Source: Ruminococcaceae bacterium UBA7127
GTDB lineage: Bacteria; Bacillota; Clostridia; Oscillospirales; Acutalibacteraceae
Reading direction: 5' to 3'
Assembly (NCBI GenBank): GCA_002493005.1
Contig: DKXL01000019.1
Span: 1 to 28,433 of the forward strand
DNA length: 28,433 nt
Positions 6,871 to 13,466 of this stretch are shown here, piece by piece (positions within the stretch are counted from its first letter, which is position 1; each line of letters opens with the position of its first letter). The notes beneath the pieces were generated by a model that saw nothing but the letters and a program-made list of their open reading frames with translations, did not search any database and was not told the DNA's origin. Both the position numbers and the translations under genes were made by a program.

Positions 6871-7346
6871 ATGGAAATATCACTTTGTGAAGCAGCCCCT
6901 GAAGATTGTGCCGAGATACATTCAATGCAAAAACAGCATTTTCAGCTTTGTTAGAAAAATATCAAAACTTTGATACAAGTCCTGCAACCGAAACCATAGA
7001 AGTTATCAGACGTAAAATGAGTCAGCTATGTTCAAAATATTATTTTATTCAGGCTGACAGTACAAAAATCGGTGCAATGAGAATTATAACTCTTGATGAA
7101 TCCACAAAGCGTATATCACCGATATTTATTTTGCCGCAATACCAAAATATGGGCTTTGCCCAGTGTGCTGTGCACATTGCCGAAGATATGTTTTCTGAAA
7201 CAAAAGTATGGCGGCTTGATACTATAAAACAGGAAAGAAAGTTATGTTATTTGTACGAAAAGCTCGGATATAAGCCGACCGGCAGGGAAGAACTGATTAA
7301 AGACGGAATGACTATACTATATTATAAAAAACAAATTAAATTGTAA
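6871..7346 (+). pseudogene. GNAT-family N-acetyltransferase interrupted by a frameshift
   Basis: Two overlapping frames together make one GNAT protein of about 158 residues. Frame one starts at ATG 6871 and gives Met-Glu-Ile-Ser-Leu-Cys-Glu-Ala-Ala-Pro-Glu-Asp-Cys-Ala-Glu-Ile-His-Ser-Met-Gln-Lys, a typical GNAT first strand and helix, but stops at 6952-6954. The rest continues one base back as Thr-Ala-Phe-Ser-Ala-Leu-Leu-Glu-Lys-Tyr and runs to 7346. It includes the acetyl-CoA loop Gln-Asn-Met-Gly-Phe-Ala and a C-terminal Leu-Tyr-Glu-Lys-Leu-Gly-Tyr. The switch falls in the five-A run at 6929-6933; one more A would restore the gene. It could be a real inactivation, a phase-variable run, or a sequence error. 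Starts at 6841 or 6844, just after era, are in the same first frame. The substrate is unknown. Confidence 0.8.
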
Positions 7347-7385
7347 TCAGATAAATAATATTTTATGAGAAAAAGGAAAATAATT

Positions 7386-7751
7386 ATGAATACCAAAGCT
7401 AAAATTTTAGGCATTTCTTGTGCCGCAATGATGATTTTTGCCGTTGGATGCGGTGAGCAGACATCAACTCCAAAATCAGATGGCGATACAAGCTTCAAAG
7501 CGATTATTACGCAAATGCAGGGTGAAGATATTATAGTAGAGCCATACAAGGATCAGACAGAGTCGTCAAAGGAAAAAATTCTTGTAAGCACAGATATTTC
7601 AAAAGAAAATCTACCGGAATATCTTGCTCCGGGCAAAACAGTTATAATTACCTATGACGGCAATATAACAGACGGCAATCCTGCACAGATTGACGGTACT
7701 TTGGAAATTAACCTTGTTGGAATCAAGGGTGAAATCATCGAAAACAAGTAA
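7386..7751 (+). CDS. Small lipoprotein with an OB-like (DUF3221-like) domain
   Basis: A 121-residue secreted protein. It starts with a basic N-terminus, a hydrophobic stretch (about residues 6-19) and the lipobox Ala-Val-Gly-Cys22, so it should be lipidated at Cys22 and held on the outer face of the membrane. The mature part is about 100 residues of beta-strand character with Gly-Lys-Thr-Val-Ile-Ile-Thr-Tyr-Asp-Gly and Asn-Pro-Ala-Gln-Ile. This pattern resembles DUF3221/YobA-type small lipoproteins; the likeness is from memory. Its function is not known. ATG 7386 is preferred over ATG 7365 because AAAAGGA lies eight bases upstream. It follows the broken acetyltransferase by 39 bases. Confidence 0.8.
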   Translation: MNTKAKILGISCAAMMIFAVGCGEQTSTPKSDGDTSFKAIITQMQGEDIIVEPYKDQTESSKEKILVSTDISKENLPEYLAPGKTVIITYDGNITDGNPAQIDGTLEINLVGIKGEIIENK

Positions 7752-7849
7752 TAACAAAATATAATACAGAAATGCATATCGGTATAAATGAAGTATTTGC
7801 CACCTATATTTTTTGTCCTTAAAGCAACACTATTTACGGAGGTGTTTTG

Positions 7850-8023
7850 ATGGATGATTGGTATTTGTGGCAAGCATTTTTTACGACGGGAAACGTGCTT
7901 GACTATCTTAGATACAAGGGTATACAGGATGCCAAGGATACCGGTGCAGACACAATAAACAGGGAGGACACCGATGAAATTCCGGACAGACGGACTGATA
8001 ATCAAGGAACAGAATATCGGTGA
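7850..8023 (+). CDS. YqzL-like small protein overlapping recO
   Basis: A 57-residue open frame starting at ATG 7850 after a strong ACGGAGGTG ribosome binding site about six bases upstream. It begins Met-Asp-Asp-Trp-Tyr-Leu-Trp-Gln-Ala-Phe-Phe-Thr-Thr-Gly-Asn-Val-Leu-Asp-Tyr-Leu. The Trp-x-x-Phe-x-x-Thr-Gly-Asn-x-x-x-Tyr-Leu pattern matches the YqzL family, a short protein encoded directly before recO in many Bacillota; function unknown. The family is about 45-50 residues. The last 16 codons (from 7974) lie inside recO in another frame, so translation of the two is probably coupled. The charged C-terminus may simply be a by-product of the overlap. Confidence 0.82.
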   Translation: MDDWYLWQAFFTTGNVLDYLRYKGIQDAKDTGADTINREDTDEIPDRRTDNQGTEYR

Positions 8024-8717
8024 GCAGGACAAGCTTGTATATGCACTGACAAAATCTAACGGCGTGATTAAAGCGTTTGTAAAAGGCGCAAAGAATATCA
8101 AAAACCAGAAGTGTGCTTCAACATCACTTTTGACATATTCCCGGCTTACAATTTACAAAGGTCGGGACAGCTACATAATCGGAGAGGCGCGTACTATTCG
8201 TATTTTTTCAAAACTGCGCTCCGATGTGCGCAAAATGTGTCTTGCTCAGTATTTTTGCGAACTGGTGCTTACGATATGCCCAAGAGAGCAGGAAGCAGGT
8301 GCGTTTTTGAGCCTTGTTCTGAATTCTTTGTATCTTTTGTCAGAGAACAAACGTAGCGGTGACTTAATAAAGCCTTGTCTTGAAATGCGCCTTGCAAGTA
8401 TGGCAGGCTATATGCCTGACCTTAGAATGTGCAGCGGTTGCGGTGAATATCTTGCAGACGTTATGTACTTTATCCCTCAAAAGGGAATGATTGAATGTTC
8501 AGTGTGCTTCTCGGGCAGGAGAGAATCTGCAGTTCCTCTTAATGAGTCAACTCTTACTGCGCTAAGACACACAATCTATGCAGATGATGACAAGCTGTTT
8601 TCATTTGCTTTGCCGCAGGCTGACCTTGATGTGCTGAATACGGCAAGTGAAAACTACTTAAAATACCGATTTGAAAAGGATTTTAAAACGCTTATTTTTT
8701 ATAAAACCATATCGTAA
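7974..8717 (+). CDS. recO: DNA repair protein RecO
   Basis: A 247-residue recombination mediator that with RecR loads RecA on gapped DNA and anneals single strands. The N-terminal OB fold begins Met-Lys-Phe-Arg-Thr-Asp-Gly-Leu-Ile-Ile-Lys-Glu-Gln-Asn-Ile-Gly-Glu-Gln-Asp. A helical domain and a zinc finger follow, with Cys153-x-x-Cys156 and Cys175-x-x-Cys178. The start is ATG 7974 after GGGAGG with seven-base spacing, inside the upstream yqzL-like gene. Length is normal for the family. It shares the era-yqzL-recO neighbourhood with Bacillus, here with an acetyltransferase remnant and a lipoprotein inserted. Confidence 0.95.
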   Translation: MKFRTDGLIIKEQNIGEQDKLVYALTKSNGVIKAFVKGAKNIKNQKCASTSLLTYSRLTIYKGRDSYIIGEARTIRIFSKLRSDVRKMCLAQYFCELVLTICPREQEAGAFLSLVLNSLYLLSENKRSGDLIKPCLEMRLASMAGYMPDLRMCSGCGEYLADVMYFIPQKGMIECSVCFSGRRESAVPLNESTLTALRHTIYADDDKLFSFALPQADLDVLNTASENYLKYRFEKDFKTLIFYKTIS

Positions 8718-8723
8718 AATTTG

Positions 8724-8754
8724 CAATTAACATTTTTGTGAAAATTGTTTTATT
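8724..8754 (+). terminator. Weak terminator-like hairpin after recO
   Basis: CAATT (8724-8728) can pair with AATTG (8743-8747), with extra pairs inside after mismatches, followed by TTTTATT. It lies seven bases after the recO stop. The stem is short and AT-rich, so this is tentative. Confidence 0.35.
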
Positions 8755-8766
8755 ATCTCACTTTAA

Positions 8767-8794
8767 GCGGTAGGGGCGACCATTGGTCGTCCGC
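8767..8794. repeat. REP-like GC-rich palindrome
   Basis: GCGGTAGGGGCGACCATTGG at 8767-8786 continues into TCGTCCGC. Arms CGACC (8777-8781) and GGTCG (8785-8789) pair, and outer GG/CC pairs extend the stem. It is a GC-rich island in an AT-rich spacer, flanked by AATTTACAATTATCAATTTA-like sequence. Short interspersed repeats of this look are common between genes in this bacterial group (recollection). Only one copy is in the window. Confidence 0.5.
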
Positions 8795-8947
8795 AAAGCA
8801 ATTTACAATTATCAATTTAATTGTATACACCGAAATTAAAGTCGGCTTTAGTCGATTCTTGCGTTACTCATAGAAAAATGCTTGACTCGAGCTACCGACA
8901 TTAAGTTATGCACCGACTAATATTCCCGAAGTTAAAAAAGGTAAGGT

Positions 8948-11311
8948 ATGAACAGACACTACAAAACACTTGAACTTGATAAAATTCTTGACAGACTTGC
9001 AGGTCAAACTTCAATTGATGACGCACGTCAAATGGCGCTTGAGCTTGAACCTCAGTTTGATTTAAAAAAGGTAGAAAAACTGCTTGCACAGACCGATGAT
9101 GCCGTTATGCTCAGCGGTCGTTTTGGCGCGCCGTCTTTTGGCGGTGCAAAAAATTGCTCAGGACATCTGCGCCGTGCTCAGGCAGGAGGATGTCTGACCG
9201 CAGGAGAACTTTTGACTGTTGCACAAACGCTCAGAATCATTCGCACAGTCAAGGAATGGCATTCCCGCTTTGCAAATGTAGAAACCTCACTTGACGGATT
9301 CTTCAGCGGTCTTGTTTCAAATAAATTCCTTGAAGAAAAAATCACCTCCGCAATCATCAGCGAGGACGAAATTTCTGATAAGGCAAGCCCTGTGCTCTCC
9401 GACATTCGCCGCAAAATCCGCACAGCTTCGTCAAAAGCGAGGGAGGTGCTCGACAAAATTGTTCACAGCTCGACATATATAAAATATCTTCAGGATGCTA
9501 TCGTCACCCAGCGTGACGGTCGATATGTTGTGCCGGTTCGCAGTGAATGCCGCAACAATGTTCCCGGTCTTGTGCACGATACTTCCTCAAGCGGCGCAAC
9601 GGTGTTTATTGAGCCTATGGGCGTAGTGCAGGCAAACAATGATATAAAAATGCTCAGGGCAAAGGAGCAGGAGGAAATCGAACGCATTTTGTTTGAACTT
9701 TCGGCAAATGCAGGCGACTTTGCAGACAGTATTATTCGCAGTTATGCAAATCTTGCAGAGCTTAATTTGATTTTTGCCAAGGCAAATCTTGCGTATTCAA
9801 TGAGGGCATCAAGGCCGATTATGAACGACAGAGGCATAATAGATATAAAGCAGGCAAGGCATCCGCTTATCAGCAAGGAGTCTGTTGTGCCTGTTGACAT
9901 TGTGCTGGGCAAGAGTTTTGATACCCTTGTTGTAACAGGCCCGAACACGGGCGGCAAAACCGTAACTCTCAAAACATTGGGTTTGCTCACGCTGATGGCA
10001 ATGTGCGGACTTCTTGTGCCCTGTGCCGATAACAGCGAGCTTTCGGTGTTCAGAAGAGTGCTTGTGGATATTGGCGATGAGCAGAGCATTGAGCAGTCGT
10101 TGTCAACGTTTTCTGCTCATATGACAAACATTATTCAGATTATCAAGCTTGCAAATGCAGGTTCTCTTTGTCTTATTGATGAGCTTGGCGCAGGTACCGA
10201 CCCTGTCGAAGGTGCAGCGCTTGCGATTGCTATTCTCGAAAAGCTCCGTTCAAAACATTCAAAAATCGCATCAACCACCCACTATGCAGAGCTTAAAGAA
10301 TTTGCCCTGCGCACAGAGGGTGTTGAAAACGGATGCTGTGAATTTGATGTTGCAACGCTAAAGCCCACATACCGACTTTTGATTGGTGTGCCGGGCAAGA
10401 GTAACGCTTTTGCAATTTCAAAGCGACTCGGAATGGAAAACGAGATTGTTGAGCGTGCGAGCGAACTCGTATCAAATGAGAGCAGACAGTTTGAGGACGT
10501 TGTAGAAAAGCTCGAAAAGCGTCGTCAGAGCCTTGAAAAGCAGCTTGAAAATGCCAACAGACTTACCGCAAAGGCTAATACGGAAAAGCAAAAAGCAGAA
10601 AACGAAATTCAAAAGGCAAAGCAACGTGCCGAGCGTGAAATTGAAAAGGCAAAGCAGGAGGCACAGCGCATTATTTCACAGATTCGTGCTCAGGCTGATG
10701 CTGTCACGGCAGAGCTTGAAAAAGCACGCAGGGAAAAGGATATGAGTGCACAGGCTCGTACTCAGCTAAAGCGTGAAATCGACAAAATGGAGGCTCACGC
10801 TGACCCTATAAAGGCTAAGAATGCACCTGATGAGGAATACAAGTTGCCTCGTCCGCTCAAGGTTGGGGACACTGTTTTGATATACGATATCGATAAAAAC
10901 GCAACCGTACTTGCGCCTCCCAACAAGGACGGACTTGTACTTGTGCAGGCTGGAATAATCAAAACAAGGGTAGATATTAAAAACCTTCGCCTTTTAAAAT
11001 CTCAGGTAAAACCTGCTCAAAGCCGCTTTTCAAGCACACGAAACGTTCCGTCAAGAATGGACGTTCGCCCCGAAACAGAGGTTGATGTGCGCGGCGAAAC
11101 AGGCTTTGACGCAGTTGCAATCGTTGACAAAGCCATTGACAACGCAGTGCTTGCAGGCGTTGGAAAAATTACAATAATCCACGGCAAGGGCACAGGAGTT
11201 TTACGCAGAGAAATTAACCAATATCTAAAGACAAACAAGGCTGTCAAAAGCCATCGCCTCGGAGTATTCGGTGAGGGTGAGGACGGCGTTACAATAGTTG
11301 AGCTGAAATAA
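8948..11311 (+). CDS. mutS2: Endonuclease MutS2
   Basis: A 787-residue MutS-family ATPase with a nuclease tail. In Bacillota, MutS2 limits recombination and acts in rescue of collided ribosomes (family knowledge). Visible parts: core and clamp helices (1-300), Walker A Gly331-Pro-Asn-Thr-Gly-Gly-Lys-Thr338, and Walker B with Asp411-Glu412 followed by Leu-Gly-Ala-Gly-Thr-Asp-Pro. A long Lys/Glu/Gln-rich coiled coil covers about 515-620, and a KOW-like region follows. The C-terminal Smr domain (about 710-787) carries Glu-Val-Asp-Val-Arg-Gly and Ile-Ile-His-Gly-Lys-Gly-Thr-Gly. No MutS1 mismatch-binding domain is present. GGTAAGG precedes ATG 8948. It heads a four-gene run with 18 bases to the next gene. 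Confidence 0.96.
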   Translation: MNRHYKTLELDKILDRLAGQTSIDDARQMALELEPQFDLKKVEKLLAQTDDAVMLSGRFGAPSFGGAKNCSGHLRRAQAGGCLTAGELLTVAQTLRIIRTVKEWHSRFANVETSLDGFFSGLVSNKFLEEKITSAIISEDEISDKASPVLSDIRRKIRTASSKAREVLDKIVHSSTYIKYLQDAIVTQRDGRYVVPVRSECRNNVPGLVHDTSSSGATVFIEPMGVVQANNDIKMLRAKEQEEIERILFELSANAGDFADSIIRSYANLAELNLIFAKANLAYSMRASRPIMNDRGIIDIKQARHPLISKESVVPVDIVLGKSFDTLVVTGPNTGGKTVTLKTLGLLTLMAMCGLLVPCADNSELSVFRRVLVDIGDEQSIEQSLSTFSAHMTNIIQIIKLANAGSLCLIDELGAGTDPVEGAALAIAILEKLRSKHSKIASTTHYAELKEFALRTEGVENGCCEFDVATLKPTYRLLIGVPGKSNAFAISKRLGMENEIVERASELVSNESRQFEDVVEKLEKRRQSLEKQLENANRLTAKANTEKQKAENEIQKAKQRAEREIEKAKQEAQRIISQIRAQADAVTAELEKARREKDMSAQARTQLKREIDKMEAHADPIKAKNAPDEEYKLPRPLKVGDTVLIYDIDKNATVLAPPNKDGLVLVQAGIIKTRVDIKNLRLLKSQVKPAQSRFSSTRNVPSRMDVRPETEVDVRGETGFDAVAIVDKAIDNAVLAGVGKITIIHGKGTGVLRREINQYLKTNKAVKSHRLGVFGEGEDGVTIVELK

Positions 11312-11329
11312 AGGACGCTGAGGAATACT

Positions 11330-11677
11330 ATGGAAATATGGGATGCTGATTGCCTTATAGGCTGTACGGTAAATGTTACGGTTGACAGACCTATCGGCTC
11401 TGTTCACCCAAATCATTCGGATATTGTCTATGAATTGAACTACGGCTACGTTAAAGATATTATAGCACCCGACGGTGAAGAACAGGATGCATACATAGTC
11501 GGCGTTGACGTTCCTATAGCTGAATTTACAGGAAAAATCATTGCCATAATACACAGGAAAAATGACATTGAGGACAAATGGGTTGTTGCACCCGAGGGAA
11601 AATATTTTTCAAAAGATGAAATTAAAAGACTGACACATTTTCAGGAGCAATATTTTGATACTGAGATTATTTTGTAA
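11330..11677 (+). CDS. Short inorganic pyrophosphatase-like protein
   Basis: A 115-residue protein related to family I inorganic pyrophosphatases (about 175 residues in E. coli) but truncated at the N-terminus. The Asn-Tyr-Gly-Tyr-Val core, the active-site loop as Asp-Gly-Glu-Glu-Gln-Asp (usual form Asp-Gly-Asp-Pro-x-Asp), and a later Asp-Ile-Glu-Asp-Lys-Trp-Val-Val-Ala-Pro segment are visible. The middle acidic residue is thus Glu, and the N-terminal lysine/glutamate part of the site is missing. It may hydrolyse pyrophosphate or a related compound poorly, or have another role. It lies 18 bases after mutS2 and 14 before rimM, so it is co-transcribed with them. Confidence 0.75.
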   Translation: MEIWDADCLIGCTVNVTVDRPIGSVHPNHSDIVYELNYGYVKDIIAPDGEEQDAYIVGVDVPIAEFTGKIIAIIHRKNDIEDKWVVAPEGKYFSKDEIKRLTHFQEQYFDTEIIL

Positions 11678-11691
11678 ACAGGAGAAAAGCT

Positions 11692-12207
11692 ATGAAAAAA
11701 CAATTTCTTGATACGGGAAAAATCGTTGGAACTCACGGAATAAAGGGAGAGGTGCGTATTGAACCGTGGTGCGACTCTCCGGCATTTTTGTGTGCTTTCA
11801 AAAAGCTGTATCTTGATAAAGACGGCAAAACATTTATCGAGGTCAAATCCCGTCCACACAAAAATATTGTTCTGTGCAAAATCAAAGATGTTGAAACGAT
11901 TGAAGCGGCTGAAAAATACCGTGGCAGAGTTGTGTATATTAATCGCAATGACATTAATCTTGAAGACGGCGTTAACTTTGTTCAGGATTTAATCGGACTT
12001 GAAATAATCGACATAAATTCAGGCATAGTGTACGGTAATCTGACAGATGTTTTGCGCACAGGGGCAAACGATGTGTATGAAATAACAGATAGAAGCGGCA
12101 AAAAGTACCTTGCTCCTGTTATTGATGAGGTTGTAAAGGAAATAAATGTTGATGCAGGATATGTAAAAATTAATCCCATGAAAGGAATTTTTGACGATGA
12201 GGATTGA
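11692..12207 (+). CDS. rimM: Ribosome maturation factor RimM
   Basis: A 171-residue 16S rRNA processing factor that binds ribosomal protein S19 and helps form the 30S head. The N-terminal domain opens with Gly-Lys-Ile-Val-Gly-Thr-His-Gly-Ile-Lys-Gly-Glu-Val-Arg. A PRC-barrel domain follows with Asp-Leu-Ile-Gly-Leu-Glu-Ile and Ile-Asp-Glu-Val-Val-Lys-Glu-Ile-Asn-Val. The start is ATG 11692 after AGGAG. The last codons overlap the trmD start by 11 bases, an arrangement that favours translational coupling. In many relatives this gene follows rpsP and khpA; here it is with mutS2. Confidence 0.96.
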   Translation: MKKQFLDTGKIVGTHGIKGEVRIEPWCDSPAFLCAFKKLYLDKDGKTFIEVKSRPHKNIVLCKIKDVETIEAAEKYRGRVVYINRNDINLEDGVNFVQDLIGLEIIDINSGIVYGNLTDVLRTGANDVYEITDRSGKKYLAPVIDEVVKEINVDAGYVKINPMKGIFDDED

Positions 12208-12886
12208 CATAATAACATTATTCCCCGAAATGTTTGAGCCTGTACTTAACGAAAGCATTCTCGGCAGGGCGCAAAAAAGCGGCGCTTTGCAGATACACTG
12301 TCATCAGCTTCGTGATTATGCTTTTGACAAACACAGACGAGTTGACGATACTCCTTACGGCGGCGGAATGGGAATGCTTATGAAGGCTGAACCGATAGCG
12401 CTTTGCTTTGAGGATATATGCAGACAGACAGACAGCCGACCGCATTTTGTTTATATGTCGCCGCAGGGCAAAACCCTTAATCAGCAAAGACTCAAAGAGC
12501 TTGCACAAATCGAAAATATCTGCATATTATGTGGTCACTATGAGGGTGTTGACCAACGACTGCTCGACACATTCATAGATGAAGAAATTTCAATCGGCGA
12601 CTATGTTTTGACAGGCGGAGAAATTCCGGCAATGGTGTTTGCCGACGCTTTGTCACGAATGGTGCCCGGTGTTCTTTCGAACAATGAATGCTTTACCGAA
12701 GAAAGCCACTTTAACGGGCTTTTGGAGTATCCTCAGTACACAAAGCCCTCCAGCTGGCGCGGACTTGATGTTCCCGATGTGCTCCTCAGCGGTCACCATG
12801 CCAATGTTGAAAAATGGCGCAAAGAGAAAAGCGTTGAAGTCACAATGAAAAAACGACCTGATATGATAAAACCCGGTGACGACTAA
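12197..12886 (+). CDS. trmD: tRNA (guanine-N1)-methyltransferase TrmD
   Basis: A 229-residue SPOUT methyltransferase that makes m1G37 next to the anticodon and so prevents frameshifting. It begins Met-Arg-Ile-Asp-Ile-Ile-Thr-Leu-Phe-Pro-Glu-Met-Phe. It contains Pro-Tyr-Gly-Gly-Gly-Met-Gly-Met-Leu, Cys-Gly-His-Tyr-Glu-Gly-Val-Asp-Gln-Arg and the trefoil-knot stretch Gly-Asp-Tyr-Val-Leu-Thr-Gly-Gly-Glu-Ile-Pro. ATG 12197 is used rather than the upstream TTG 12191 because the protein then starts at the conserved Met-Arg-Ile-Asp; AAAGGA lies ten bases upstream. rplS, the usual next gene, is absent: the following gene encodes HPr, with its own promoter. Confidence 0.97.
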   Translation: MRIDIITLFPEMFEPVLNESILGRAQKSGALQIHCHQLRDYAFDKHRRVDDTPYGGGMGMLMKAEPIALCFEDICRQTDSRPHFVYMSPQGKTLNQQRLKELAQIENICILCGHYEGVDQRLLDTFIDEEISIGDYVLTGGEIPAMVFADALSRMVPGVLSNNECFTEESHFNGLLEYPQYTKPSSWRGLDVPDVLLSGHHANVEKWRKEKSVEVTMKKRPDMIKPGDD

Positions 12887-13042
12887 ATGTCGAATATGGT
12901 GTTATAATGTTAAAACTTATGAGCGAACAGCTTGTTTTTGACAAAGTTTTGCTTTATTGTTTGTTTGATTTGTAAAATTGCACAATAAACAGTTTAAAAA
13001 TTTGACGGCAAGTGAATATTAATACGAAAATAATTTATTGTA

Positions 13043-13071
13043 TTGACCTTGCAGAAAAAAAAGATTATAAT
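13043..13071 (+). promoter_or_regulatory. Sigma-A promoter of the HPr gene
   Basis: TTGACC (13043-13048) and TATAAT (13066-13071) are 17 bases apart. The predicted start near 13078 gives a leader of roughly 58 bases before the ATG at 13136. No cre-like operator was recognised. Confidence 0.87.
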
Positions 13072-13135
13072 TAGTATCAAGTTGAGCCGTATGGCAAAGT
13101 GGTTAATTTTAGCTAAGATAGAGAGGGTTTTAAAA

Positions 13136-13399
13136 ATGTATGTTAAGGAAGTATTAGTACAGAATAAAGCTGGTTTACACGCTCGCCCTGCAACTTTTTT
13201 TATTCAAAAGGCTAACGAGTACAAGTCAACTGTATGGGTAGAAAAGGAAGAGCGCCGCGTTAACGCAAAAAGTCTTCTTGGTGTGTTGTCACTCGGCATT
13301 ATCGGCGGTACGACAATCAAGGTAATCGCTGACGGTTCAGATGAAACTGAGGCTGTTGAAGGTCTTGTTGACCTTGTTGAGTCAGGTTTTGCTGAATAA
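13136..13399 (+). CDS. ptsH: Phosphocarrier protein HPr
   Basis: An 87-residue phosphocarrier of the sugar phosphotransferase system. It accepts phosphate from enzyme I on His15 (Ala-Gly-Leu-His15-Ala-Arg-Pro) and passes it to sugar-specific enzymes. Ser46 (Asn-Ala-Lys-Ser46-Leu-Leu-Gly) is the site used by HPr kinase in Gram-positive carbon catabolite repression, so both control residues are present. The frame is open back to 13043, but ATG 13136 is correct: GAGAGGG lies eight bases before it and the upstream codons overlap the promoter. It is monocistronic, between its own promoter and terminator, with no enzyme I gene beside it. A role in regulation rather than, or beside, transport is therefore possible. 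Confidence 0.95.
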   Translation: MYVKEVLVQNKAGLHARPATFFIQKANEYKSTVWVEKEERRVNAKSLLGVLSLGIIGGTTIKVIADGSDETEAVEGLVDLVESGFAE

Positions 13400-13426
13400 T
13401 TAAGTATTTTTGGATTAGAATTTTTT

Positions 13427-13449
13427 GGGGCGGATTTTCCGCCCTTTTT
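13427..13449 (+). terminator. Rho-independent terminator after HPr
   Basis: GGGCGGA (13428-13434) pairs perfectly with TCCGCCC (13438-13444) around TTT and is followed by TTTTT and another T-run. It lies 27 bases after the HPr stop and is a textbook intrinsic terminator. Confidence 0.93.
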
Positions 13450-13466
13450 GTTTTATATTGAGTAGT

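Noticed and set aside
6925..6940. Programmed -1 ribosomal frameshift in the acetyltransferase
   Set aside because: The run allows a slip, but the zero-frame codons CAA AAA do not form a standard X-XXY-YYZ heptamer, and I see no convincing downstream stimulator. Mutation or sequence error is more likely.
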